Positions 44,060 to 52,768 of a DNA stretch of 64,000 nucleotides are shown piece by piece (position 1 is the first letter of the stretch; each line of letters opens with the position of its first letter). This stretch comes from JANXXV01 sp038230275 (GTDB lineage Bacteria; Acidobacteriota; Terriglobia; Bryobacterales; Bryobacteraceae). A model generated the notes under the pieces. The model was not told the DNA's origin. It saw only the letters and a list, made by a program, of their open reading frames with translations, and searched no databases. Made by a program: the position numbers and the translations under genes. The stretch covers positions 1 to 64,000 of the forward strand of contig JBBRNO010000014.1 in assembly GCA_038230275.1 (NCBI GenBank), given 5' to 3'.

Positions 44060-45980
44060 TCCGCTCCAGCGCGGTGGAACTGGCCAGGTCCAAGTCAGTC
44101 CCCAGAAACCCCGTCAGTAAAGATTCCACCTGCCCCTGGAACACCTTCTCGGAACCCACCAGCGCCAGAAAATCCGCACCAGCCAGCCGCACCAGGAAAT
44201 CGAACTCCGGGTTTCCCATCATCGCGCCCACCGCATCCATCAGTTCGCTCACCGCTCGCCGTTCCACCACAAACCCCGGCAGCACATCGGCGTTCGCATA
44301 CCGCAAAAACTTGGCCAGCCGCTCCCGATTCGAAGCATTCCCCACAATTTCCACCAGATCGGCTCGCAACAGGAAACGCCGAAATGTACCAACGAACCCA
44401 CCGATCGATCCAAAGAAACGGTTGAGCGCTTCCGCCTGAATCAGCAGCGGCCCCATTCCCGAATGGTCCAACCGCCCATACCACCGGAAGAGTGAAGTCC
44501 AAGCTGCCAGCACCACCACCACCGGCTCCATCCCAAAAACCACGCCTGCCAGGAATCGATGCAGCCCTTCATCGGCATACTCCGTCAATTGCATTTCGGC
44601 GAACTTGCAAAATTCAACGCGGGTCGATTCATCGGCTTCCCTCCAATGCTTCGCCACGAACCCCGGCGGCATCCGGCCTTCTTTAGCGATGACGTCCATT
44701 CCCCATTGGCTGGCTGAGAAAACATCATTCTGCATGAAGAAAATTCCAAGCTGCTCCAATCGGTCCGGCGGTAATCCGGCGCGTTGCAGGATCGCCTGAT
44801 AGACGGCCGGCTCACCCTGCGCCGCCCGCGCTACGCGCACCGCGTCTTCAGCCGGACATCCCCAACAAAGAGCGAAGCACGCATACTTTCGCACATTGGA
44901 ATCTGCCGTGGTCTCCGCAATGGCAAGCAGCGAATCGCGCAACGCCGGAACCGGTTTCCGCCGCGATTCCATCTCGCGCAGCAATCGCAGCTGATGTTCG
45001 GTCGACGCATCCCGCAGCACGTCCCGCACCGGACCCAACGCGCCAATTCTCGCCAGCGTGGACCCTGCCGCGAACCGTTGCAGCGGGTCGGCGCTACGCG
45101 TCGCAGCCGTCAATCGGTCCACGTCCCCGGCAATCAGCGCCGCCGTGAACGCGACGTCCGGATCGGCCGAAAGCAGAGCATCCTGAGGAACCTGCGCCGT
45201 CTTGTCCCCCAGCATCACCCGGCGTATTGCGGCCGCAGAGCCCTCTGGCGACCGCCGCAGCACATCCAACAGGGCCCGTCCATCTTCCGTCTCGCAAGGC
45301 CCGTAGAGTGCGCGCCAACTGGTAACCGCCAGCGAAGCCTCGGCCCGCAACGCCTCCGGTCCGCCCAGCGCAAGGCTGCAAGCCTCGCGATAAACGCCCC
45401 AGTCGTCCAGCAGAAATCGCGTAACAATCGCCAGTGACCGCGTAGACTCCAGTGGCGTCACCTTCTGAATCGCTATCGCGGCCGAAAGCTTCTCATCGCG
45501 GCTGTTCGCGCCGGAAACCGAACCCTCTCCCTGCGTCACCGCGGGCGACAAGACCTCCAGCCGATCCTCCGGCCAGGGCAGTTGCACGATCAACTCCTCC
45601 TGCAGATCCTCGCTCCAATGCCTTTGAGAAAGGACCGTCTCCAGAAAACGAACATGGTCCACGTGCCGCTGCATCGTGGCCGCGTGGCGCTGATAGATCT
45701 GAGTGAAGTTGTCGATCTGGTCCGGCTCAAGCTCCGTTAGCATCTTCGGAATCGTGAAGCGATCCGCCCCCGCATCCTTCAGCATGCGCGCCGCGCCGTA
45801 AAAGCGTTCGTCCACCACCGCCGCGCCGCATCGGCGGCAGAACTTACCAGCAGGAGTCCACTTGGCGCACCAGAAGCAGCGGACTTCCCGCCGCACCGCC
45901 TGTCCGCAATGGATACAAAGATCGCCAGCCTTCCAGTCGGACGGTTGCGGCTGCTGGCAAGCTTCGCAAAGAGCCCGCAT
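44043..45980 (-). CDS. Zinc-ribbon protein with HEAT-like helical repeats, unknown function
   Basis: 645 residues, not a family I can name. Four CxxC pairs open the protein: C5/C8, C22/C25, C35/C38 and C48/C51, two zinc ribbons. A short helical segment with IPK follows (residues 77-79), then about 560 residues of alpha-helical, HEAT-like repeats. There are no enzyme motifs and no signal peptide. Its N-terminal module is clearly shared with the neighbour at 45984: the Cys spacing is nearly identical, and both read GDLCxxCGxxxxxxxxCxWC and GKFCRxCGA. Residues 526-532 (IGGFVGT) are encoded by the core of the repeat array at 13191. Confidence 0.75.
   Translation of the reverse strand: MRALCEACQQPQPSDWKAGDLCIHCGQAVRREVRCFWCAKWTPAGKFCRRCGAAVVDERFYGAARMLKDAGADRFTIPKMLTELEPDQIDNFTQIYQRHAATMQRHVDHVRFLETVLSQRHWSEDLQEELIVQLPWPEDRLEVLSPAVTQGEGSVSGANSRDEKLSAAIAIQKVTPLESTRSLAIVTRFLLDDWGVYREACSLALGGPEALRAEASLAVTSWRALYGPCETEDGRALLDVLRRSPEGSAAAIRRVMLGDKTAQVPQDALLSADPDVAFTAALIAGDVDRLTAATRSADPLQRFAAGSTLARIGALGPVRDVLRDASTEHQLRLLREMESRRKPVPALRDSLLAIAETTADSNVRKYACFALCWGCPAEDAVRVARAAQGEPAVYQAILQRAGLPPDRLEQLGIFFMQNDVFSASQWGMDVIAKEGRMPPGFVAKHWREADESTRVEFCKFAEMQLTEYADEGLHRFLAGVVFGMEPVVVVLAAWTSLFRWYGRLDHSGMGPLLIQAEALNRFFGSIGGFVGTFRRFLLRADLVEIVGNASNRERLAKFLRYANADVLPGFVVERRAVSELMDAVGAMMGNPEFDFLVRLAGADFLALVGSEKVFQGQVESLLTGFLGTDLDLASSTALERIRRVP
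44385..44406. repeat. Core of the 13191 repeat, present inside a coding sequence
   Basis: A 22-base exact match to the CCAACGAACCCACCGATC block of the tandem array (13191-14003), which lies 30 kb away. Here it is in frame within the HEAT-like gene, and encodes IGGFVGT as the array does on its minus strand. Confidence 0.65.
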
Positions 45981-45983
45981 TGC

Positions 45984-46547
45984 TTAGCCGCGCTGCTTCC
46001 GCACCCGGCCCCAAAGGGAGTCCTTCTCGCCCGCGTCCATAGCCCGCAGCCGCTTTGGAATGTCGTCTTTCGACAGCCCTTCCCGTCGCAACAGTACACC
46101 CAGGTCTAACTCCGCCGTCGGCAGGAACTCGGCTCCACAGGAGCGGCAGAACTTTCCCGGTCCACTGGCGGAACACCAGTAACAGGAAAGGATCGGTTCC
46201 GCCTGCCTGCCGCAAGCCAGACAAAGATCGCCGCTCTTGTAGTCCTTCGGTTGCTTGGCCCCGCAATGAACGCAGTGGACAATGTCGGCACTTTCCAGAA
46301 CAACGTTAGCGGACGACGCCGTTGCAGCCTTCGTCTCCACAGCGCGGCCAGTGGCCCATTGGATCACTTTCGCGGCTGTTTCCGGATCGAGACCAGCGAT
46401 CAACTCCACTAGCGTGGCGGCGTCCCCCACCGTCTGCAGATCAGCACGCGACGCGATGCCCGCTTCACTCAGTGCGGTCACTTGCGCCGCCGACAATCCC
46501 TTCGCCTTCAGAATATTCATCTCAAGCGTGCTGAACTCTTGCGCCAT
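45984..46547 (-). CDS. Small zinc-ribbon protein with helix-hairpin-helix-like N-terminus, unknown function
   Basis: 187 residues from the ATG at 46547; a longer frame to 46646 is rejected because it overlaps another gene. Residues 17-67 (LSAAQVTALSEAGIASRADLQTVGDAATLVELI) look like a helix-hairpin-helix nucleic-acid-binding element. The zinc ribbon has Cys92/95, 109/112, 122/125 and 134/137. Spacing is 17, 13 and 12, against 17, 13 and 13 in the next gene downstream. A short helix with IPKRLRAMDAGEKD follows, matching IPKMLTELEPDQID in the neighbour. Its stop is three bases from that gene's start. The pair probably forms one complex. Confidence 0.75.
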   Translation of the reverse strand: MAQEFSTLEMNILKAKGLSAAQVTALSEAGIASRADLQTVGDAATLVELIAGLDPETAAKVIQWATGRAVETKAATASSANVVLESADIVHCVHCGAKQPKDYKSGDLCLACGRQAEPILSCYWCSASGPGKFCRSCGAEFLPTAELDLGVLLRREGLSKDDIPKRLRAMDAGEKDSLWGRVRKQRG

Positions 46548-46567
46548 CTTGTGGTGTGTCCTCCAAT

Positions 46568-47262
46568 CTATTGTGCCGCAGCGCAGTGCATCTCCATTCC
46601 CATCGCCCATCGGCGCTGAAAGCCTTTCCAGTAGGTGGCCGGCCACACGCCATCGTTCGACTGCTCCACGGCCACATGAAGGTAGCTGCGCCGGCTCTCA
46701 TCGCCCTTTAGATAGAGGTCCAGAAAAGCAGTAATGAAGTGTTGATTAATCGCGCCGATTCGATCTTTCCGCCACACCGGCTCATCAAAGAACTCGCGCG
46801 TGGCTAGGTCCGCCAACGCTTCCACCGGAGGTGGATTGCCGCCCACGTTATGGTTCGCATTCTGATAAACCAGCATGCAACGCTCGGAATGCACCGCGCC
46901 ATCAAACGCCTTCTTCACGCCTTGTTCGTAGCCGGAAACATCGTCGTGATCTCCCACAATGAACAACGAAGGAATTCGGATCCCAGCCAACCCACGTTCG
47001 TCCCAATTGTTGTTCGGTGGTTGCGCGCCCCAGGGTGAAATGGCCACGAAGGCTTTCAAATTCGCATGCCTTCGCGCGTCAAACATTGGATTGCCAGCCG
47101 TCAGCGGCTCCATATAACCGCCAGGCACCGTCTTCGCTGACCCACCTTGCGTGCTGTAGCCCGCACCCGCGCTAGCCAACGCTCCATAGCCGCCAGTTCC
47201 GGCGCGTCCACCGGCGGAACGCTGAAGTAGATCTGCAGCAGCGCCAGCACAGTCAGCCGCAT
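46568..47262 (-). pseudogene. Alpha/beta hydrolase (dienelactone hydrolase-like), truncated and frameshifted
   Basis: An ATG at 47262 starts a signal-like sequence (MRLTVLALLQIYFSVPPVDAPELA), then the frame breaks. In another frame the hydrolase continues from GTGGYGALASAGAGYS through FVAISPWG, IPSLFIVGDHDDV (acid residue), MLVYQNANHNVGG (catalytic His) and the C-terminus at 46568. About 100-150 N-terminal residues of the core and the Ser of the GxSxG nucleophile elbow are missing at the junction. The enzyme is probably dead. It is immediately downstream of a PQQ dehydrogenase gene. The apparent 46568-47386 frame begins inside that dehydrogenase and is not its real N-terminus. Confidence 0.7.
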
Positions 47263-47270
47263 TGAATTCC

Positions 47271-48866
47271 TTACTTCGTGAGCGTGATCTTCGGCAGCGG
47301 CACCGATTGCATTGGTTCGAACAAGCCGAATGAGAAGATGGCCGACGCCGATGCGATTGCCACATACTGCTTGCCGTCCACTTCATATGTAATCGGCGAG
47401 GCGGTCAGCGATTCACCCATGTTGAAATGCCACAGATGCTTTCCCGTCTTCGCGTCCAGCGCCAGCAAGTGGCCATCGTCATCGCCCGTGAACAGCACGC
47501 CGCCAGCTGTGGATACCGTGCCCGTCCACATCCGTCCGCCGCCGGTCATGGGATACTCCCACGCCCGTTTCGCGGTCTTCGGATCGATGGCGCGCAGAAT
47601 CACCTGTCCGCCGTCCTCAGTCGCGCCGCCACCGGAAAAGTTCTTCATCGGCACCGGTTCCTGCGACGAACTGCTGAACATGCCGCACTGTTCCAGCGTC
47701 AGAATGTACAACAACCCAGTGCCTGGGTTATAGCTTTGCCCCATCCAATTGGTGGCGCCCTTTACGCTGGGGCAAACCCACTTGCCATCCGGCGTCGGGT
47801 CCATGTCCGGAATCTGAACCGGCACGCCCTTGTCATCGATGCCGCTGGCCCAGGTAACTTTGTCGATCAATTTCGTCGCCCGCAGAAACTCGCCCGTAGT
47901 CCTGTCCAGCACATAGAAGAAGCCGTTCCGGTTCGCATGCAACACCACCTTGCGCATCTTGCCGCGGAATTCCATATCGATCAACACCGGCCAGCTTTGT
48001 GCGTCCCAATCGTGCGTATCGTGAGGCGTGAACTGGAAATGCCACTTCCATTTTCCGGTCTCAAGATCCAGCGCTACCAGCGAGCAAGTGTAAAGGTTAT
48101 CGCCAGAACGCGCCTTCCCGGTGAAATCGGGCCAAGGATTTCCGGTGGTCCAGTATAGCGTGTTGGTTTCCGGATCGAACGTGCCTGATAGCCACGTCGC
48201 GCCGCCGCCCCACTCCACCAGATCACCCCAGCTTTCGGCGCCCTTCTCGCCCTTCGCCGGAACCGTATACGTCCGCCAGATCTCTTTCCCGTTATCCGCG
48301 GAGAGCGCCGCCACAAACCCGCGCATCCCACTATCGCCACCGGCGCTGCCAACAATCACCTTGTCCTTCACAATCAATGGAGCCGACGTGGATGTGGTGC
48401 CTTTGTTGGCATCGGCGAAATTCTTGCTGAAGATCAGCGCACCGCTCTGCCGGTCCAACGCCGTCAGGTAATTGTCGTTCGTGGTGAAGTACACCCGGTC
48501 ACCCAGAATCGCCGAACCGCGGTTGACGCCTTGTCCCTTCGCCCGCGTATCCAGATACTGCCAGATCAGCCGCCCCGATACCGCATCCAGCGCGTACATC
48601 GAATTGGAATTCGTCACATACATCACGCCCTTGTAAACCAGCGGCGATGTTCGCAACCCTTTCGCATTCGGCACATGATAGACCCACTTCGATGTCAGCG
48701 AGCCCGCGTTCTCAACCGTCACTTTCTTCAGTGGACTATAGCGCCAGCCTTGATAGTTGCCGGCGTAAGTGAGCCAGTCGGCGGTTGGTCCTTTCGTAAT
48801 ATCTTCATACCGCACTTGCGCCGAAGCACACAGGCAGAATAGGGAGGTAAGTAAAAGAGTTCGCAT
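47271..48866 (-). CDS. PQQ-dependent alcohol dehydrogenase-like quinoprotein (copy 1)
   Basis: 531 residues, with a signal peptide (LLLTSLFCLCASA). Eight-bladed PQQ propeller, with GSAILGDRVYFTTNDNYLTALD and many AxDxxTGxxxWxF W-motif blades. Active-site candidates: GGDSGMRG (Asp in the place of the usual Glu), Asn in TTGNPWPDF, and the pair HDWD. In the HDWD pair, the first Asp is the catalytic base and the second aligns with the extra Asp that marks lanthanide-using (XoxF-type) enzymes. It is linked to the cytochrome c gene at 48871 (four bases apart). It probably passes electrons to that cytochrome. Confidence 0.88.
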   Translation of the reverse strand: MRTLLLTSLFCLCASAQVRYEDITKGPTADWLTYAGNYQGWRYSPLKKVTVENAGSLTSKWVYHVPNAKGLRTSPLVYKGVMYVTNSNSMYALDAVSGRLIWQYLDTRAKGQGVNRGSAILGDRVYFTTNDNYLTALDRQSGALIFSKNFADANKGTTSTSAPLIVKDKVIVGSAGGDSGMRGFVAALSADNGKEIWRTYTVPAKGEKGAESWGDLVEWGGGATWLSGTFDPETNTLYWTTGNPWPDFTGKARSGDNLYTCSLVALDLETGKWKWHFQFTPHDTHDWDAQSWPVLIDMEFRGKMRKVVLHANRNGFFYVLDRTTGEFLRATKLIDKVTWASGIDDKGVPVQIPDMDPTPDGKWVCPSVKGATNWMGQSYNPGTGLLYILTLEQCGMFSSSSQEPVPMKNFSGGGATEDGGQVILRAIDPKTAKRAWEYPMTGGGRMWTGTVSTAGGVLFTGDDDGHLLALDAKTGKHLWHFNMGESLTASPITYEVDGKQYVAIASASAIFSFGLFEPMQSVPLPKITLTK

Positions 48867-48870
48867 TGTA

Positions 48871-49683
48871 TTAGTTTTTGTCCTGCGGGCTATTTCCTTG
48901 CGGGCGCGACACCTGGTGCGCCAGATAAGCGAGCAGATCCCGTAGCTCCGGCGTGGAAAGCCGTTTGCCGTAATCTCCGGGCATCGGCGAACCGTCCTTG
49001 ATTGCCAGTTCCTTCACATCCATCATGGAGACGATATGCAGGTCGCCTTTCCGGTCCACCACCTGCATTGAGTAGTTGTCGCGATTGCGGGCCACGCCTT
49101 TCAAAACCTGGCCGTTCTTCATGGTGACGGTGACACCCTCGTTTCCGAGAAACGTCAGGTCTTTCGATGGCTCCACAACCGATTCCTTAATCAGTGCCAG
49201 TGGATGACTGCCACCAACATTTGTCAGATCGGGACCCATGCGCCCGCCGCGGCCCGCAATCGCGTGGCACCCAGAACATCCCGCCTTGCTGCCCCAGAAA
49301 ATTTGCTCCCCCGCAGCCGCGTCGCCCGGTATGGCGTTCTCGCTCGCGGGTCCGATCAGCGCGTGCAGAAATGCCACAAGCTGCCACGTCTTATCGTCCG
49401 GCAACTTGGTCGCCGGCATGTCAGCCCCCGGCACACCGTTACGAATCGCATTGAAAATGTTCTCGTCGCTCAGTGGATGCCACAGCGACCGCCGCACCAG
49501 GTTCGGTCCGCGGCCGCCGCTGCCGTCCGGTCCGTGGCAGCCGGCACACGAGGTGGAGTATAGTTTCGCTCCGGCCGTAATGGCTTCAGGATTGCCAATG
49601 GAAGGATGTTGGGATCCGCCGACATACTGCCCATGCTGCGCCGCTAAGGGCAGCGCGAGGAAAAGGACAACTGCAAAACGCAT
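48871..49683 (-). CDS. Diheme cytochrome c, electron acceptor of PQQ dehydrogenase
   Basis: 270 residues from the ATG at 49683; signal peptide RFAVVLFLALPLAAQ. Two haem motifs, CAGCHGPDG and CSGCHAIAG, sit in two cytochrome c domains. Methionine ligands are likely in VPGADMPATKL and MGPDL-type regions. The C-terminal part (VVEPSKDLTFLGNEGVTVTMKNGQVLKGV...YSMQVVD) is the conserved Pirellula/Verrucomicrobium-type haem-binding protein tail. It is the first gene of a cytochrome-PQQ dehydrogenase-hydrolase unit, homologous to the pair at 50467-52717. Confidence 0.88.
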   Translation of the reverse strand: MRFAVVLFLALPLAAQHGQYVGGSQHPSIGNPEAITAGAKLYSTSCAGCHGPDGSGGRGPNLVRRSLWHPLSDENIFNAIRNGVPGADMPATKLPDDKTWQLVAFLHALIGPASENAIPGDAAAGEQIFWGSKAGCSGCHAIAGRGGRMGPDLTNVGGSHPLALIKESVVEPSKDLTFLGNEGVTVTMKNGQVLKGVARNRDNYSMQVVDRKGDLHIVSMMDVKELAIKDGSPMPGDYGKRLSTPELRDLLAYLAHQVSRPQGNSPQDKN

Positions 49684-50466
49684 ATTGCAGAGTCTACTAC
49701 TACTCAGCACCCTTTGGAAACTGGTGCTGCACCGGTGTCAGCGATTCCGCAACCAAGTTTGAAAAACCATCCAAGTGGGGTGAAAAGCTAAAGATACCAG
49801 GACGGTGGGGGAAAGGGGATATTCGGAGGTGGTGGAAAGCGGTTGCAGCGAACCTCAGAGGTGGGTAGTGGCGCGCCTCCGCGCTGGCTCAATACCAGCA
49901 GGGAGCCTGAAAGTGGAAGAACGGTAAAAGTCCAAGGAGGTGTGCCAGCGTCCTGCGCCAATCCGCTTGTTGACCGTCGTTGATCTCACCGAGAGAGAGA
50001 ACCTGCCGATGCGCTACCTTTCCCGACTGACCCCGGTTCTCCGCGACGCTGAAATAGCGGTGTTGCTCTACAAGCGCTTCCGGAAATGTTTGTTGGACCG
50101 GAATGGCTTACGCTGCCGGAAGCTCGCCTTTCAGCCTCAAACCCTTCGCGACTGCGAAAGTCGGGTTAGAACTGGAAGGGCTGACATCAGTGAACTATTA
50201 CCGTTCCAACCTCAAGCCACTGGCCTTCGTTGTCGTGGAGAATCTTCCCGTCAACCAAAAAATTGTATGGATGTCCTGCGTTGGGTGTTCCGCAATCCAG
50301 CTACGAAAGAGTTCCGGCCGGAATGGGGATGGACCGGCCAGCAGCCTTCACAGCCTTGTCTCGACCTCGATCGCCGCTGCTCGTGATCCAATTCCAAAAA
50401 CAAGCAGTGTCGCGGTTTTGTCGGTCGCGCACCACACGGCCCAAGCTTACACCGCATCGGGCCCCT
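49684..50466. other. Gene-free interval
   Basis: About 780 bases between two PQQ dehydrogenase modules. Frames up to about 340 codons are open on the plus strand, but most are antisense of the PQQ gene; those elsewhere show no recognisable domain or codon pattern. No hairpin or element border was identified. It may hold decayed sequence from a lost gene downstream of the frameshifted PQQ dehydrogenase. Confidence 0.4.
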
Positions 50467-52016
50467 CTACTTCAAGCCAAAGACGTAAATCACACCAGCG
50501 GCGGCAATCGCCACGCGTTGCCGGCCGCGGTAAGCGAAGGCCATCGGATTGGCGCGGATCGCGCCGCCCGTTTGAAATTCCCAGACCGGTTTCCCGTTCG
50601 AAGCGTCAAGGGCATAGAAGTTACCTTCGTTTGAACCGCCGAAGACCAGCCCTCCCGCCGTTGCCAGCACGCCCGACCATGGTGGCGATTGCAAGCGAAA
50701 ATCCCAGACAACGCGCCCCAGGCTTTATCCCCGTCCAGAACACGTTCTCCGCCGCCCGCAAAGAAGCCCAACGGTTTATAGTGCGCATCGCTCTTGAAGT
50801 AGTAAGCGCTCATCTCGCGCACGGAGAGATAGAAGCGCTGTGCAGCGGCATCATAGGATGGGCTAAACCAGTTCGTCGCCCCTTGCAGACTCGGCCACAC
50901 CAGCACGCCCTGCTCGGTAGCGTCCGTGCCCGGAATCACAATCGGGCGGCCTTTGTCGTTCAAGCCCTTGGCCCACGTCTGCTTGGCGAAAGGCGTACCC
51001 AGGAGAAATTCACCAGTGGCGCGGTCCAGCAGATAGTAGAATGCGTTGCGGTTCGCCAACGCCACCACTTTGCGCTTCGTCCCGCGCACCGTGGCTTGGG
51101 CCAACACGGGAATCTGCGTTGAGTCCCAATCATGCATGTCATGCGGGGTGAACTGAAAGTGCCAGCGGAGCTTGCCCGTATCGGCATCCAGCGCGGCCAG
51201 CGAACACGAGTACAGATTGTCTCCCGCACGTTCGTCGTCATTGAAATCGGGGCCCGGATTGCCAGTGCCCCAATAGATCAGGTTCAGCTCAGGGTCATAC
51301 GTCCCGGTGAGCCAGGTGGGCGCGCCACCGTGTTGCCAGGAGTCACCCGCCCACGATTTGTTGCCGGGCTCGCCGGGTCCGGGGATGGTCCAGAAGCGCC
51401 ATAGCCGCTTGCCCGTCTTAGCGTCATAGGCATCAATAAATCCGCGAATACCCGCTTCTCCGCCAGCTATGCCTACGATGATTTTGCCGCCGATGGCCAG
51501 CGGCGCGGCCGTGATGCAATGGCCCAGATTGGGGTCGGCCACCGGCACCTCCCAACGTAGCGCCCCGGAACGCGCATCCAATGCAGCCAGTTTGCTGTCC
51601 AGCGTGCCCACGTACACCATATCGCCGAGCACAGCCACGCCCCGATTCCAGCGGCCGAAGCCGATCGTCTTTAGGTCCGGCGGCATGGGCCGCTCCCAAC
51701 GCCAGAGTGGACGGCCCGTGGCTACGTCCAGCGCCACCACCGTGCTGGGCGGCTCGGTGATGTACATCACTCCATCCACCACCACCGGCGACGTTTCCAC
51801 TTCACCCGGATTGTGCGATTGGTAGGCCCAGATGGCGTGAATAGCCGGCGCGTTGGCCGGGGTCATCTCGGTAAGCGGTGAGAAACGATGGCCCGCGTAA
51901 TTGCCCGAATAGGTCAGCCAGTTGCCACGCTCCAGCTCGCCCGCGCGCAGACGTTCATACGTCACCTGAGCCGGCAGCAGCGTCGCAAGCAGCAGGAAGA
52001 AGGCGGCGATTCTCAT
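50467..52016 (-). pseudogene. PQQ-dependent dehydrogenase (copy 2), frameshifted near its C-terminus
   Basis: The main frame (from 52016) is intact from the signal peptide through all active-site motifs: GGEAGIRG (metal Glu), YWGTGNPGPDF (metal Asn) and TPHDMHDWD (catalytic and lanthanide-type Asp). After GDKAWGAL it leaves the family. The proper end, WDFRLQSPPWSGVLATAGGLVFGG...VIYVFGLK, is in another frame to 50467. About 10-12 residues plus a frameshift are missing near 50710-50725. If not a sequencing error, the last propeller blades are lost and the protein is probably unstable. It starts with an ATGA overlap with the upstream cytochrome gene. Confidence 0.8.
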
Positions 52017-52717
52017 GGAGCGCCTCGCAGGGAGATGAGATAGGCAATCAGGTCGTCGACGTCAGCGCCACGATGGGGAGGCATCGGCGATGTCTGAATC
52101 AGCTTCTCCAGCTTCGCCAAATCCATTTTGCGGAACGAATGGAAACGCCGCGCGGAGTCCAAAAGCTGAATTGTAAAACTGTCCTCGTTAACGCGAATGC
52201 CTTCCACCGCTTTGCCGGCGACGGGCACGGCGCGTACCATCAGAAACCCTTCCGGTACTGCGGCGCCGGGCTTCTCCAGTGCTTCGCGCAGATAAGCGGG
52301 GGAACGCCGGCTTCCGATTTCGGTCAATTCGGGACCATACGCCTGTCCCTCGCCACCCACCACATGGCAACTCGCGCAGCCGTCCCGTATGTAAGCTTCG
52401 CGTCCACGCAACGCGTCTCCAGAAACGCGTTCGGGCGCGACATTGCCGAGCGATCTGACATAGGCAGTCACGTCCCGCAGTTCCTTCTCGCTCAGCATCC
52501 ATCCCTTGGGCATCTCCGTGCCGGGAATCCCTTTGTGAATCAGTTCGCGGAGTGCTTCATCCGTCTTCGCGCGCCGCAGCACGGACAGATTCGGCCCGCG
52601 CCCTCCAGCGCCGCCAATGCCGTGGCAGGGCGTGCATTGGGCGTCGAAAGGGCGTTTGCCTGGAAGTTGGGCGAAAAGGGAGGCCGCTATGGAGAAGTAG
52701 AAGAGAAGTCTCCGCAT
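52013..52717 (-). CDS. Diheme cytochrome c (copy 2)
   Basis: 234 residues from the ATG at 52717, with signal peptide LLFYFSIAASLFAQ. Two CxxCH haem motifs (CTPCHGIGG, CASCHVVGG) in a twin cytochrome c arrangement; candidate Met ligands in MPKGWMLS and MPPHRG. It is a clear paralogue of the cytochrome at 48871 (same domain order, shared VPEGFLMV / VEGIRVNEDSFTIQLLD type tail). Its stop overlaps the start of the PQQ dehydrogenase gene by four bases (ATGA). It is the fourth gene of a long minus-strand run whose first three genes point to sugar-acid use. Confidence 0.88.
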   Translation of the reverse strand: MRRLLFYFSIAASLFAQLPGKRPFDAQCTPCHGIGGAGGRGPNLSVLRRAKTDEALRELIHKGIPGTEMPKGWMLSEKELRDVTAYVRSLGNVAPERVSGDALRGREAYIRDGCASCHVVGGEGQAYGPELTEIGSRRSPAYLREALEKPGAAVPEGFLMVRAVPVAGKAVEGIRVNEDSFTIQLLDSARRFHSFRKMDLAKLEKLIQTSPMPPHRGADVDDLIAYLISLRGAP

Positions 52718-52768
52718 GCGTGATAGTAAAGATGGTAGCGCGGAACCACGCGCCATTAGCTTCGTTCG

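Noticed and set aside
50103..51122. 339-codon plus-strand frame near the second PQQ dehydrogenase
   Set aside because: Mostly antisense of the PQQ gene; no recognisable domain in the remainder.
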